From: Nocardia asiatica NBRC 100129
GTDB lineage: Bacteria; Actinomycetota; Actinomycetes; Mycobacteriales; Mycobacteriaceae
Length of the DNA stretch: 42,046 nucleotides
Assembly: GCF_000308415.1 (NCBI RefSeq)
Contig: NZ_BAFS01000021.1
Span: 1 to 42,046 of the forward strand
Direction: 5' to 3'
The position numbers were made by a program, and so were the translations under genes. The notes below the pieces were generated by a model. The model ran no database searches. It worked only from the letters and a program-made list of their open reading frames with translations, and was not told the origin of the DNA. This document shows positions 26,902-36,287 of this stretch, one piece after another (the first letter of the stretch is position 1; each line of letters opens with the position of its first letter).

Positions 26902-27097
26902 GTGTTCCTTGCTGAAGTTCGAAAGCTTCTCTCTCTGTGAGGTTTTGACGCTTAGAACCCGGGCGCGGTTCCATCAATCTCGAACTTTCGGAGTCGTCCA
27001 TAACGCTTGCGTGGAATCGTCGGCGAGGTACCTGCCGGACTCGAGCGCACCGGCTCTCGTTCAGACGGCGGTCGAATCGTGGGTACAAGCTCTGTGC

Positions 27098-27304
27098 GCT
27101 CGAGCGCCAGGCCCTGATGATGGGTTGGGAAGGCGGTTACTCCCGCTTCTTCGAGCACGCGAACGGCAAGCGGAGCGCTGCGGCGTCTCAGAGGCCCAGG
27201 TGCTGGTCCGCGCGGGCAAGCGCAAGCTCGTCGGCGGTCAGGAGGACCAGCTCATCGACATCGCGCTGGAATTGCAGCGAGAGAAGGCGACCGTCACCGC
27301 CTGA
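27098..27304 (+). pseudogene. Partial, frameshifted second copy of the hsaF 3' end
   Basis: This stretch corresponds to the last 69 codons of hsaF. The first 103 bases are diverged (codons for ERQALMMGW remain readable) and carry a one-base deletion near 27158-27159 relative to hsaF, which breaks the frame. The last 104 bases are identical to hsaF through the stop codon. There is no 5' part, so no functional aldolase can be made. A frame open from 26900 to 27304 reads into this remnant but is not a real gene. Confidence 0.88.
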
Positions 27305-27307
27305 CCG
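27201..27307 (+). repeat. Right copy of the 107-base direct repeat (hsaF 3' end)
   Basis: Identical to 25667-25773. The abrupt change from about 70-75% identity upstream to 100% within the repeat suggests gene conversion or a recombination crossover inside it. Confidence 0.95.
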
Positions 27308-27325
27308 TTCCTGAATGGCCGGTCT

Positions 27326-27371
27326 CGCGCCGCCGATCGGTCGGAGTTTCGACACTTCGACCGACGGCGCG
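27326..27371. terminator. Terminator-like hairpin between the hsaF remnant and the baeRF-like gene
   Basis: The arms CGCGCCG...CGGTCG and CGACCG...CGGCGCG pair with one bulge around a loop of about 14 bases. It could stop transcription from either side of this convergent gap; the rest of 27308-27475 holds nothing I can recognise. Confidence 0.45.
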
Positions 27372-27475
27372 GGACCGAGGCGCATCGCCTGCCGGACACC
27401 GGCGAGGCCCCGCCGACGCGTAAGGGTTGCTCGAACTCACAGGCGTGGTTGTGGACGACTGTGGACAACGGCCGC

Positions 27476-28615
27476 CTATGGCAGCGGCGGGAGCGGGAAA
27501 CGCAGTAATGCGGCGGCCAGGTGTTCCTTGAGTTCGGTGTCGGCCTTGACGTGGCGGACCGATCCGCTCTGGTCGATGACTTCCTGAGCGAGTTCGTCGA
27601 GGATGTCCTCGGTCGGCCGGGCCCGATCGCCGGAGACCGGGCATTCGTCACCGGCGAGGCCGAGCCAGCCGCAGCTGTCACACACCACACCGTGCACCAT
27701 CGCGCCGTCTTGGAGCAGCAAAGTGTCCACCGCCTTGACGCCGCAGGCGCGCAGGCAGTTCGCGACGTCCAGGGTGGCGGGGGCGCCGGTCGCCATCCGC
27801 TCCAGCACCTCGCCGACCCGGCGGGCATCGATGTCCCGCTCGTAGCGGGTGACGAGTTCGGCGGCGTTCTGCTTCACCTCGCCCAGCGTCGCCGCGCCGG
27901 TGTCGATGGTGAACGTGCCCGCTACGCGCTCGCGGAGTTCGCGTGGCAGCGTGTCGAGAAAGTGCGGGATCTCGTCGCGGTGACCGCCGACCGCGAGCAG
28001 GTCGTAGTCGTCGGCGCCGAACAGCTCGGCCAGCTCCGTCGCGGTGCGGCGATAGTGCTTCTTGACCAGCTCCTCGACCTTGTGGTGCACCTTGTTCTCC
28101 AGGCGGTTCGCCGCGTAGTTCGGATCGCGCAGCGCGGGGTCCCGGATCTGGCGCGCCTCCTCGATCTCGTCGGCGAACAGTTCCCATACCACCGCGGTCG
28201 CCCGGTCGACCACCGCGACGCAGCAGCGCGCGTACTCCTCCAGCACGGCCAGCATCGGGCGCGTCCACGCGACAGCGTCCACCACGACCCGGTCCCGGAC
28301 GGCGCGCGGCAACTGCACCGCCTCGAACACGTCCTTGCCGCCGCAAGCGAACATCGCTACCGCGCCGGGCTGCCAGTTGTCGGACTGCACCGTCGCGCGC
28401 ATGCGCTCGAGGTCGTCGCGGACCGACAGCCGGGCCGCGTGATCGGAGGATCTGTCCTTCACCACCGGATTGACCTCGTCGGCCATGCTGTTCACCCGGC
28501 TCAGGAGCCCGGAGCGCTCGCCGGGATCGACCGGAACGTGCGCGTACATCGATACGACAGGAATCCCGTCACCCCCCATCCGGCGGATCCGGCCGATCGT
28601 CTCGGCTGTGATCAT
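27476..28615 (-). CDS. baeRF family (eRF1/Pelota-like) protein, Rv2629/Balon-like
   Basis: A 379-residue protein resembling the bacterial archaeo-eukaryotic release-factor-like family that includes mycobacterial Rv2629 and, by published structures, ribosome hibernation factors of the Balon type. The start MITAETIGRIRRM leads into an N-terminal domain; the middle domain contains AVAMFACGG and RDRVVVDAVAWTRPMLAVLEEY; the C-terminal domain has DYDLLAVGGHRDEIPHFLDTLP and VDTLLLQDGAMVH. No GGQ peptide-release motif was seen. A CDSCGW segment plus a later Cys may bind zinc. The ATG at 28615 follows GAGGAA. Ribosome association is inferred from family resemblance alone. Confidence 0.7.
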   Translation of the reverse strand: MITAETIGRIRRMGGDGIPVVSMYAHVPVDPGERSGLLSRVNSMADEVNPVVKDRSSDHAARLSVRDDLERMRATVQSDNWQPGAVAMFACGGKDVFEAVQLPRAVRDRVVVDAVAWTRPMLAVLEEYARCCVAVVDRATAVVWELFADEIEEARQIRDPALRDPNYAANRLENKVHHKVEELVKKHYRRTATELAELFGADDYDLLAVGGHRDEIPHFLDTLPRELRERVAGTFTIDTGAATLGEVKQNAAELVTRYERDIDARRVGEVLERMATGAPATLDVANCLRACGVKAVDTLLLQDGAMVHGVVCDSCGWLGLAGDECPVSGDRARPTEDILDELAQEVIDQSGSVRHVKADTELKEHLAAALLRFPLPPLP

Positions 28616-28818
28616 CGTTCCTCGCTTCCACCGTCTGTACTTGGTCGGCGACGCCTCGCACGCCACGGTGCCGCTGGCAGGAAGGCATGCGGAACCTCCG
28701 TCCGGCCCGGACGTCTTGCTCGACCTCGATTGTTCTCGGCGACGGGTGCGCGCACCTCGACCTGCCGGGTCCAGGAATGTGACCCGAAATCACCCGGCCG
28801 GGCCGACGCGAACGGCCG

Positions 28819-29382
28819 CTACACCGCCAGCTCGGCGATCATCCGCCGCAGCTGATCGGCGCGCCCCGCCGGAGTCCGAGTCTTCATCAGCCGCAGGAAG
28901 TACGCGTACCGCGCGGTGCGGTCGAGCTGCTCGAACGTGTTCTGGGCGCGTGGATTCAGGCTGAGCGCGTCACGCAGGTCGGCCGGGCAGGTGGCCGTGC
29001 GCTGACGTTCGTAGGCGGCCGACCAGCGGCCGTCGGCTCGAGCGGCGGCGATGGCGGCGAAGCCGGGTGCGCGCATGCGGCCCGCGGCGATCAGCGCTTC
29101 GGCTTTGGCCACGTTGACCTGCGACCACGGGCTGTTCGGGCGGCGCGGGGAGTACCGCTGGAGGTAGTGGTCGGCGTCGAGGCCGCGCCGATGGCTGTCG
29201 ATCCAGCCGAAGCACAGCGCCCCGTCGAGCGCCTCGGCAATACTGATCGTCGTACCCCTGGCCCCCTTCTTGGCGATCCTCAGCCATACGGCGGCGGCCC
29301 GGTCGTGGTTGGCGGCGAGCCAGCTCTCCCACTCGGTGACGTGGGTCAGTGCGAGCATTTCGGTGCCTTCGAGCTGGTCCAT
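28819..29382 (-). CDS. YdeI/OmpD-associated family protein
   Basis: A 187-residue protein of the YdeI family: WESWLAANHDRAAAVWLRIAKKG near the start, then SIAEALDGALCFGWIDSHRRGLDADHYLQRYSPRR and the C-terminal TPAGRADQLRRMI. The biochemical function of the family is unsettled. GGGAG precedes the ATG at 29382. It stands alone, with about 200 bases on each side in which I saw no regulatory motif, and shows no tie to steroid breakdown. Confidence 0.85.
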   Translation of the reverse strand: MDQLEGTEMLALTHVTEWESWLAANHDRAAAVWLRIAKKGARGTTISIAEALDGALCFGWIDSHRRGLDADHYLQRYSPRRPNSPWSQVNVAKAEALIAAGRMRAPGFAAIAAARADGRWSAAYERQRTATCPADLRDALSLNPRAQNTFEQLDRTARYAYFLRLMKTRTPAGRADQLRRMIAELAV

Positions 29383-29583
29383 GGTGATCTCCCGTGCCGC
29401 GGTGCTGGTCTCACACCATCATCCGACTGAAACTACTCACCATATGAGCACTTTTAGCGACGGTACTTACCGCGAAACTGGACGCGTCCGTGGCGGCGGT
29501 GATCGCCGAGCGATCGGCGGCGTAGTGTCTTTGCCGCCGCATCCCGGCCGATGACCGGGCCACACAGTCGAGAGGATTGGCGA

Positions 29584-30441
29584 ATGACCATCGATATTCG
29601 CAAGGTGACCGTTCTCGGCACCGGAGTGCTCGGGTCGCAGATCGCATTCCAGACCGCCTTTCGAGGTTTCGAGGTGACGGCCTACGACATCGACGACAAG
29701 GCGCTGGCCGCCGCCGAGGAGCGACTGCGCAGGCTCGCGGCGGTTTACCGCGAGCAGGTACCCGGCGGCGGGGACGGCAAGGCGGAGCGGACGGCGGCGG
29801 GCATCGCGCTCAGTTCCGAGCTGGCTCGAGCGGTGCAGGACGCGGACCTGGTCATCGAGGCCATCCCGGAGGTGCTGAGCATCAAGCAGCAGACATATGA
29901 GGAACTCGGCCGGGTCGCTCCGGAGCGCACCATCTTCGCCACCAACTCCTCCACACTGCTGCCCAGCGCCATGAAGGACTTCACCGGCCGCCCGGACCGG
30001 TTCCTGGCGCTGCACTTCGCGAATCAGGTGTGGCACTTCAACACGGCCGAGATCATGGGCACAGCCGACACCGACCCGGCGGTGTACCGAGCGGTGGTCG
30101 ACTTCGCCTCGAAGATCGGCATGGTGCCGATCGAAATCCACAAGGAGAAGGCCGGTTACGTCCTGAACTCGCTACTGGTGCCGTTGCTCAACGCGGGCAT
30201 GAGCCTGGCGGCGGGTGGCTATGCCGATCCCGAAGCGGTGGACAAGACCTGGCAGATCGGCACCGGCGCACCGGCCGGGCCGTTCCGCATCCTCGACATC
30301 ATCGGTCTGACCACGCCGTACAACATCCTGGTCAACAACGAGGACGAGGACTCCCAACGGCTGGCCAAGTGGTTGAAGGAGAACTACATCGATAAGGGCA
30401 AGCTCGGCATCGCCACCGGCGAGGGGTTCTACAAGTACTGA
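29584..30441 (+). CDS. 3-hydroxyacyl-CoA dehydrogenase
   Basis: A 285-residue NAD-dependent 3-hydroxyacyl-CoA dehydrogenase. The Rossmann motif VTVLGTGVLGSQIAFQTAFRG is near residues 8-28, followed by DADLVIEAIPE and the catalytic region FATNSSTLLPS and LALHFANQVWHFNTAEIM, where the His of the His-Glu pair lies. The C-terminal domain with GPFRILDIIGL and GEGFYKY is complete. It could serve fatty-acid or side-chain beta-oxidation. The ATG at 29584 follows GAGAGG. It sits between the two halves of the ring-degradation genes but has no KstR box that I can find, so membership of the regulon is unproven. Confidence 0.92.
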   Translation: MTIDIRKVTVLGTGVLGSQIAFQTAFRGFEVTAYDIDDKALAAAEERLRRLAAVYREQVPGGGDGKAERTAAGIALSSELARAVQDADLVIEAIPEVLSIKQQTYEELGRVAPERTIFATNSSTLLPSAMKDFTGRPDRFLALHFANQVWHFNTAEIMGTADTDPAVYRAVVDFASKIGMVPIEIHKEKAGYVLNSLLVPLLNAGMSLAAGGYADPEAVDKTWQIGTGAPAGPFRILDIIGLTTPYNILVNNEDEDSQRLAKWLKENYIDKGKLGIATGEGFYKY

Positions 30442-30530
30442 CCGGCGAGACCGGTGTTCTCGATTTTCGCCGCGCTCATCCACCAGCGGGTGAGCAAGGG
30501 GCGGCCGATCGAGGTCGAGAACTTCATGCG

Positions 30531-30935
30531 CTACACCGCGACGACCTCGAGCATGCTTTCCAGCCCGCGGAAATCCGCGCTGTTGCGGGTGTACAGCGGT
30601 AGCCCACGTGCTGACGCGATCGCCGCGATGAGCAGGTCCATCCGGCGGGGCCGCGGGTCGCGTTTCGCTGCCAGGGTGAGTGCCACCAGGGTGCCGTAGC
30701 GTGTCGCGGCGTCCTCGTCGAAGGGCAACGGATCGAAATCCACGATGGCGGCACCGAGTTGCTCGGTTCGTGCGGCTCGGGTGACAGTGTCTTTCGCCAT
30801 GGCGACGCCTTGGTGCAATTCGGCGAGCGTGATCGCCGTTATCTCACACAACTCCGGCAAAGAAGCGGGATCCAGCGTGCCCAGATCGATGTAGGCGCAG
30901 GTATTCAATACGCCCGATGCGTGTCGCTCGGTCAT
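30531..30935 (-). CDS. VapC-type PIN-domain toxin, first catalytic Asp replaced
   Basis: A 134-residue PIN-domain protein paired with the antitoxin gene upstream. VapC toxins are Mg2+-dependent RNases that cut tRNA or rRNA. The usual first acidic residue in the N-terminal LDT motif is Asn11 here (VLNTCAYID; codon AAT at 30903-30905). The others are present: Glu39 in ITLAELHQG, Asp100 in [12 protein letters not shown], and the RNSADF segment near 117-122. The ATG overlaps the antitoxin stop by four bases. The toxin may be weakened or inactive. Confidence 0.88.
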   Translation of the reverse strand: MTERHASGVLNTCAYIDLGTLDPASLPELCEITAITLAELHQGVAMAKDTVTRAARTEQLGAAIVDFDPLPFDEDAATRYGTLVALTLAAKRDPRPRRMDLLIAAIASARGLPLYTRNSADFRGLESMLEVVAV

Positions 30936-31207
30936 GAACGAAAGTCCCAGGCATCGTCGTCGCCGATTCGATCTTCTGTTCCGAAGAGTTCGTCGGCCTC
31001 TTGTCGCATGCGGGCGAAGTCGACACGCGGAAGTTTGCGATGCCGTTCAACGAGTTCTTCCGTCGTCAGGCGGCGCTTACGGTCGACCGGCCGCACTTCG
31101 GCGACCTCGACCCCATTTCGAGTTACCCGGAAGGTCTCCCCGGCTTCGACCGCGTCCATGACCGCCGCTGAGTTGTTGCGAAACTCGCGCTGCGTGATCA
31201 CCTTCAT
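30932..31207 (-). CDS. Phd/YefM-type antitoxin (VapB role)
   Basis: A 91-residue antitoxin with the Phd/YefM-like DNA-binding N-terminus ([32 protein letters not shown]) and an acidic C-terminal tail ([20 protein letters not shown]) expected to wrap the PIN toxin. A Phd-fold antitoxin with a VapC toxin is a common actinobacterial pairing. A perfect inverted repeat lies 15-41 bases upstream of its ATG, suiting autorepression by the toxin-antitoxin complex. Confidence 0.9.
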   Translation of the reverse strand: MKVITQREFRNNSAAVMDAVEAGETFRVTRNGVEVAEVRPVDRKRRLTTEELVERHRKLPRVDFARMRQEADELFGTEDRIGDDDAWDFRS

Positions 31208-31221
31208 GCCGTCAGTGTAGC

Positions 31222-31248
31222 GTGCCGTAGCACGGGGAGCTACGGCAC
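31222..31248. promoter_or_regulatory. Palindrome before the antitoxin gene (operator, possibly also hsaB terminator)
   Basis: GTGCCGTAGC and GCTACGGCAC are a perfect 10-base inverted repeat with a seven-base spacer. Its position just upstream of the antitoxin start fits a TA operator. It also lies 19 bases after the hsaB stop on the same strand, so a transcription-stopping role is an alternative, though no T run follows. Confidence 0.65.
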
Positions 31249-31267
31249 TACTCCATGGCTAGCGCCG

Positions 31268-31840
31268 CTACAACCAGGTGTCCAACGTGGTCGTCGTGAG
31301 GAAGTGCTCCAAGTCGGCGCGCCACGGGGCCGGGGTGGTCTTCTCCGGTTCGATGGCGGTGTACTGGCCTCGGTAGAACAGCAGGGGGCGGCCGGTGGTC
31401 GTGGTCTCGGAGAGGGCTCGGACGCGGCCGATCACGATGTAGTGGTCGCCGCCGTCCACGACTCTGTCGACCTCGCACTGGATGGTGGCCAGGGCGTCGT
31501 CCAGAACCGGTAGTTCCAGTTCGGAGGTGTGCCAGGCGGCGCCGGCGAACTTGTCGGGTTCACGGGAGCCGAAGCGGGCGCACAGTTCGCGCTGCTGTTC
31601 GGCGAGCACGTTCACGCAGAAGCGCCCGGTTTTCTCGATCGCCGCCCAGGATCGGGACGCCTTGGTGGGACAGAACAGCACCAGCGGCGGTTCGAGGGAG
31701 AGGGCGGCGAACGATTGGCAGGCGAAGCCGATCGGGGCCTGCTCGCCGTCGAAAGTGGTGATCACGGTGATGCCGGTGCAGAACTGCCCCAGCACATTCC
31801 GGAACTGCCGTGGATCGATCTCGGATCCGTCCGCGGTCAT
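31268..31840 (-). CDS. hsaB: HsaB, flavin reductase component of 3-HSA hydroxylase
   Basis: A 190-residue FMN/FAD reductase of the HpaC-like family that supplies reduced flavin to HsaA for ortho-hydroxylation of 3-HSA. Seen: QFCTGITVITT, PIGFACQSFAALSLEPPLVLFCPTK, GRFCVNVLAEQQ and GDHYIVIGRV, colinear with mycobacterial HsaB to the C-terminal TTTLDTWL. I chose the ATG at 31840 (MTADGSEIDPRQF), which gives a protein of family length. An in-frame GTG at 31864 overlaps the hsaC stop (GTGA) and is the main alternative. Last gene of the leftward hsaADCB operon. Confidence 0.94.
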   Translation of the reverse strand: MTADGSEIDPRQFRNVLGQFCTGITVITTFDGEQAPIGFACQSFAALSLEPPLVLFCPTKASRSWAAIEKTGRFCVNVLAEQQRELCARFGSREPDKFAGAAWHTSELELPVLDDALATIQCEVDRVVDGGDHYIVIGRVRALSETTTTGRPLLFYRGQYTAIEPEKTTPAPWRADLEHFLTTTTLDTWL

Positions 31841-31860
31841 CGTCTCGCTCGCCCTCTCGG

Positions 31861-33653
<1,793 letters not shown>

Positions 33654-34817
33654 CTACACCATGCCGTCGGTGACCGGCAGGCCGAACTCGTGCGTGCCGT
33701 ACATCAGGTACGCGCGCTCGGGATCGTTGGCAGCGTGCACCCGGCCGGCGTGCGCGTCGCGCCAGAAGCGTTGCAGCGGCGTGCCGTTCGACAGCGCGGT
33801 GGCCCCGGAGCTCTCGAACAGCTTGTCGATCGCGGCGATCGAGCGGCCGGTCGCGCGCACCTGGTCGCGCCGCGCCCGCACGCGCAGGTCGAACGGAATC
33901 TCCTCGCCCGCCACCAGCAGCGCGTATTCGTCGGCCACGTTGCCCGACAGCTGTCGCCACGCGGCGTCGATGTCGCTGGCGGCCTCGGCGATGCGCACCT
34001 TCGCGAACGGGTCGTCCTTGGCCTTCTCGCCCGCGTAGGCGGCGCGCACCCGCTTGCCCTGGTGCTCCACGTGCGCCTCGTAGGCGCCGTAGGCCATGCC
34101 GACGATCGGGGTGGAGATGGTGGTGGGATGGATGGTGCCCCAAGGCATCTTGTAGACCGGGTCGGTGTTCTGCTCCAGGCCGGGCGATTTCAGCTCGCTC
34201 ATCGCGCGGAAGCTCAGGAATCGGTGCGACGGCACGAAGACGTCCTTCACCACGACGGTGTTGGAGCCGGTGCCGCGCAGGCCCACCACGTTCCACACGT
34301 CGTCGATGCGGTAGTCGTCGCGGGGGATGAGGAAGCTGCCGAAGTCGACCGGCTTGCCGTCCTTGATCACGGGGCCGCCGAGCACCGCCCAGGTGGCGTG
34401 ATCGCAGCCGGAGGACCAGGCCCACGCGCCGTTGACGAGGTAGCCGCCGTCGACCACCGTGCCCGCGCCCATAGGGGCGTAGGAGGAGGAGATCCGCACT
34501 TCGGTGTCCTCGCCCCAGACGTCTTCCTGGGCCTGCTGCGCGAACAGCGCGAGGTGCCAGTTGTGCACGCCGACAATGCCCGCCACCCAGCCGGTGGAGC
34601 CGCACGCGCTGGCGATCTTGCGCACCGTGTCGTAGAAGACCACCGGATCGGCGGCGTGACCGCCCCACTGCTTGGGCTGGAGCAACCGGAAGAAGCCGGT
34701 CTCCTGCAACGCTTTCATGCTTTCGTCGGGGATGCGCCGCAGGTCCTCGGCCTCCTGTGCGCGTTCGCGCAACGTCGGCAACAGCGCTTCGACCCGTTCG
34801 GTCACTTCTTGCGTCAT
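33654..34817 (-). CDS. hsaA: HsaA, oxygenase component of 3-HSA hydroxylase
   Basis: A 387-residue flavin-dependent monooxygenase of the acyl-CoA dehydrogenase fold. It hydroxylates 3-HSA to the catechol 3,4-DHSA using reduced flavin from HsaB. Strong family blocks are ACGSTGWVAGIVGVHNWHLALF, RISSSYAPMGAG, NWHL-linked flavin pocket residues and the C-terminal RFWRDAHAGRVHAANDPERAY with a catalytic His. The ATG at 34817 gives MTQEVTERVEAL, agreeing with family length; a longer frame to 34862 would run towards the KstR box. First gene of hsaADCB, divergent from kshA across two KstR boxes. Confidence 0.96.
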   Translation of the reverse strand: MTQEVTERVEALLPTLRERAQEAEDLRRIPDESMKALQETGFFRLLQPKQWGGHAADPVVFYDTVRKIASACGSTGWVAGIVGVHNWHLALFAQQAQEDVWGEDTEVRISSSYAPMGAGTVVDGGYLVNGAWAWSSGCDHATWAVLGGPVIKDGKPVDFGSFLIPRDDYRIDDVWNVVGLRGTGSNTVVVKDVFVPSHRFLSFRAMSELKSPGLEQNTDPVYKMPWGTIHPTTISTPIVGMAYGAYEAHVEHQGKRVRAAYAGEKAKDDPFAKVRIAEAASDIDAAWRQLSGNVADEYALLVAGEEIPFDLRVRARRDQVRATGRSIAAIDKLFESSGATALSNGTPLQRFWRDAHAGRVHAANDPERAYLMYGTHEFGLPVTDGMV

Positions 34818-34875
34818 CTCGGGACCTGCTCCTGCCTGGTCGGTTGATGTCGGGAATCTCATTTGCCTCTGAGAC

Positions 34876-34889
34876 TAGAACAGGTTCCT
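34876..34889. promoter_or_regulatory. KstR operator near hsaA
   Basis: TAGAACAGGTTCCT matches seven of eight fixed positions of TNNAACNNGTTNNA (last base T instead of A), with a good AGAAC/GTTCC inverted repeat. It lies about 59 bases before the hsaA ATG and should govern the leftward operon. Confidence 0.75.
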
Positions 34890-34978
34890 ATTTCTGTCGA
34901 GAACCGGTGTCCACCCTTGCCTGGACATGCGCTCATGCAGGAAGTGAAGGGAATCGCTGGCGTCCAGGGCGCCAGTTT

Positions 34979-34992
34979 TGTAACGTGTTCTA
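34979..34992. promoter_or_regulatory. KstR operator near kshA
   Basis: TGTAACGTGTTCTA matches the KstR consensus at every fixed position. It ends 23 bases before the kshA ATG and just before the GGAGGAGG ribosome-binding site (35001-35008), so it probably overlaps the kshA promoter. Confidence 0.85.
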
Positions 34993-35015
34993 GTACAGAT
35001 GGAGGAGGAAACGCG

Positions 35016-36287
35016 ATGGCAGTTACCCCACCGCCGCCGAGCGACGGGCACGGAGGCGGCAGCGTGCGTAACCACGGCGGGCCCCGGGAGGCGGCTCGAT
35101 CGACACAGGGCGGTACGAAGGTCCGCGAGCTGGATGTCGGCTCCGTACCGACCCGCTATGCGCGGGGATGGCATTGCCTGGGTCTGGCCAAGACGTTCCG
35201 GGACGGCAAGCCGCACGCGGTGAACGTCTTCGGCACCAAGCTCGTCGTCTGGGCCGACAGCAACGGTGAACTGCGGGTGCTCGACGCCTACTGCAGGCAC
35301 ATGGGCGGCGATCTGAGCATGGGCGAGGTCAAGGGCGACGACATCGCCTGTCCGTTCCACGACTGGCGCTGGTCGGGTACCAACGGCAAGTGCACCGCGA
35401 TTCCGTACGCGCGCCGGGTGCCGCCGCTGGCCCGCACCAGGAAGTGGACCACGCTGGAGCGCAACGGTCAGCTGTTCGTCTGGCACGACCACGAGGGCAG
35501 CCAGCCGCCGCCGGAGATCACGATTCCGCACATCAAGGGCCCTTACACCGACGCGGACGGCAACCCCACCGAGCAACTCGACAGCGGGTGGACCGACTGG
35601 ACCTGGAACTCGATGCTGATCGAAGGCGCCAACTGCCGCGAGATCATCGACAACGTGGTCGACATGGCCCACTTCTTCTACATCCATTTCGCCTTCCCGA
35701 CGTACTTCAAGAACGTCTTCGAGGGGCACATCGCCACCCAGTTCCTGGAGACCAAGGGCAGGCCGGACATCGGTATGGCCTCCAAGTACGGCGGTGACAC
35801 CCTGCTGAAGTCCGAGGCCTCGTATTTCGGACCCTCGTACATGATCAACCCGCTGATCAACATCTACAGCGGTTACGAGGTCAAGAGTGTCCTGATCAAC
35901 TGCCACTACCCGGTCACGCAGGACTCCTTCGTCCTGCAATGGGGCATCACCCTGGAGAAGCCGCAGGGTGTCGAGGGCGAGATGGCCGATCGGCTGGCGG
36001 AGAAGATGACCGAGGGCATCAGCGTCGGCTTCCTGCAGGACGTCGAGATCTGGAAGCACAAGTCCAAGGTCGAGAATCCGCTGCTGTGCGAGGAGGACGG
36101 GCCGGTCTACCAGCTGCGTCGCTGGTACGACCAGTTCTACGTCGACCTGGCCGACGTCACCGACAAGATGACGCAGCGCTTCGAGTTCGAGGTGGACACC
36201 ACCAAGGCGAACGAGGCGTGGGAGGCCGAGGTGGCCGAGAACCTGCGGCGCAAGCGCGAGTCCGAGGAAGCCGAGGCCGGCGTCTGA
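35016..36287 (+). CDS. kshA: KshA, oxygenase of 3-ketosteroid 9alpha-hydroxylase
   Basis: A 423-residue Rieske non-haem iron oxygenase that hydroxylates C9 of androstadienedione and so opens ring B. The Rieske ligands are Cys93, His95, Cys112 and His115; the catalytic iron site has Asp-x2-His-x4-His with His219 and His224, and a further Asp in GFLQDVEIW. The C-terminus has EFEVDTTKANEAWEAEVAENLRRK. Before the conserved RYARGWHC it carries about 45 residues, of which the first 30 are Pro/Gly-rich and longer than usual. The ATG has a perfect GGAGGAGG. The reductase partner KshB is not in the window. The next gene starts in a TGATG overlap. Confidence 0.95.
   Translation: MAVTPPPPSDGHGGGSVRNHGGPREAARSTQGGTKVRELDVGSVPTRYARGWHCLGLAKTFRDGKPHAVNVFGTKLVVWADSNGELRVLDAYCRHMGGDLSMGEVKGDDIACPFHDWRWSGTNGKCTAIPYARRVPPLARTRKWTTLERNGQLFVWHDHEGSQPPPEITIPHIKGPYTDADGNPTEQLDSGWTDWTWNSMLIEGANCREIIDNVVDMAHFFYIHFAFPTYFKNVFEGHIATQFLETKGRPDIGMASKYGGDTLLKSEASYFGPSYMINPLINIYSGYEVKSVLINCHYPVTQDSFVLQWGITLEKPQGVEGEMADRLAEKMTEGISVGFLQDVEIWKHKSKVENPLLCEEDGPVYQLRRWYDQFYVDLADVTDKMTQRFEFEVDTTKANEAWEAEVAENLRRKRESEEAEAGV

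Larger units (their letters stand above)
25774..27097. other. Low-GC islet between two hsaF 3' ends
   Basis: The segment between the two hsaF 3' ends falls to about 42-50% G+C in its middle (26400-26640), against about 70% around it. It holds two overlapping minus-strand genes of unknown family and no recombinase, transposase or terminal inverted repeats that I can see. Composition and flanking direct repeats point to acquired DNA. Confidence 0.75.

Noticed and set aside
26900..27304. 134-codon plus-strand frame ending in HsaF-like sequence
   Set aside because: Its end reads the hsaF remnant in frame only after the one-base deletion; the upstream part is unrelated to any aldolase, so it is not a gene.
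34818..34862. Upstream start for hsaA at 34862
   Set aside because: It would extend the protein to within 14 bases of the KstR box and adds residues without family support.
34863..35015. 51-codon N-terminal extension of the kshA frame
   Set aside because: It spans both KstR boxes; the ATG at 35016 has a perfect ribosome-binding site.
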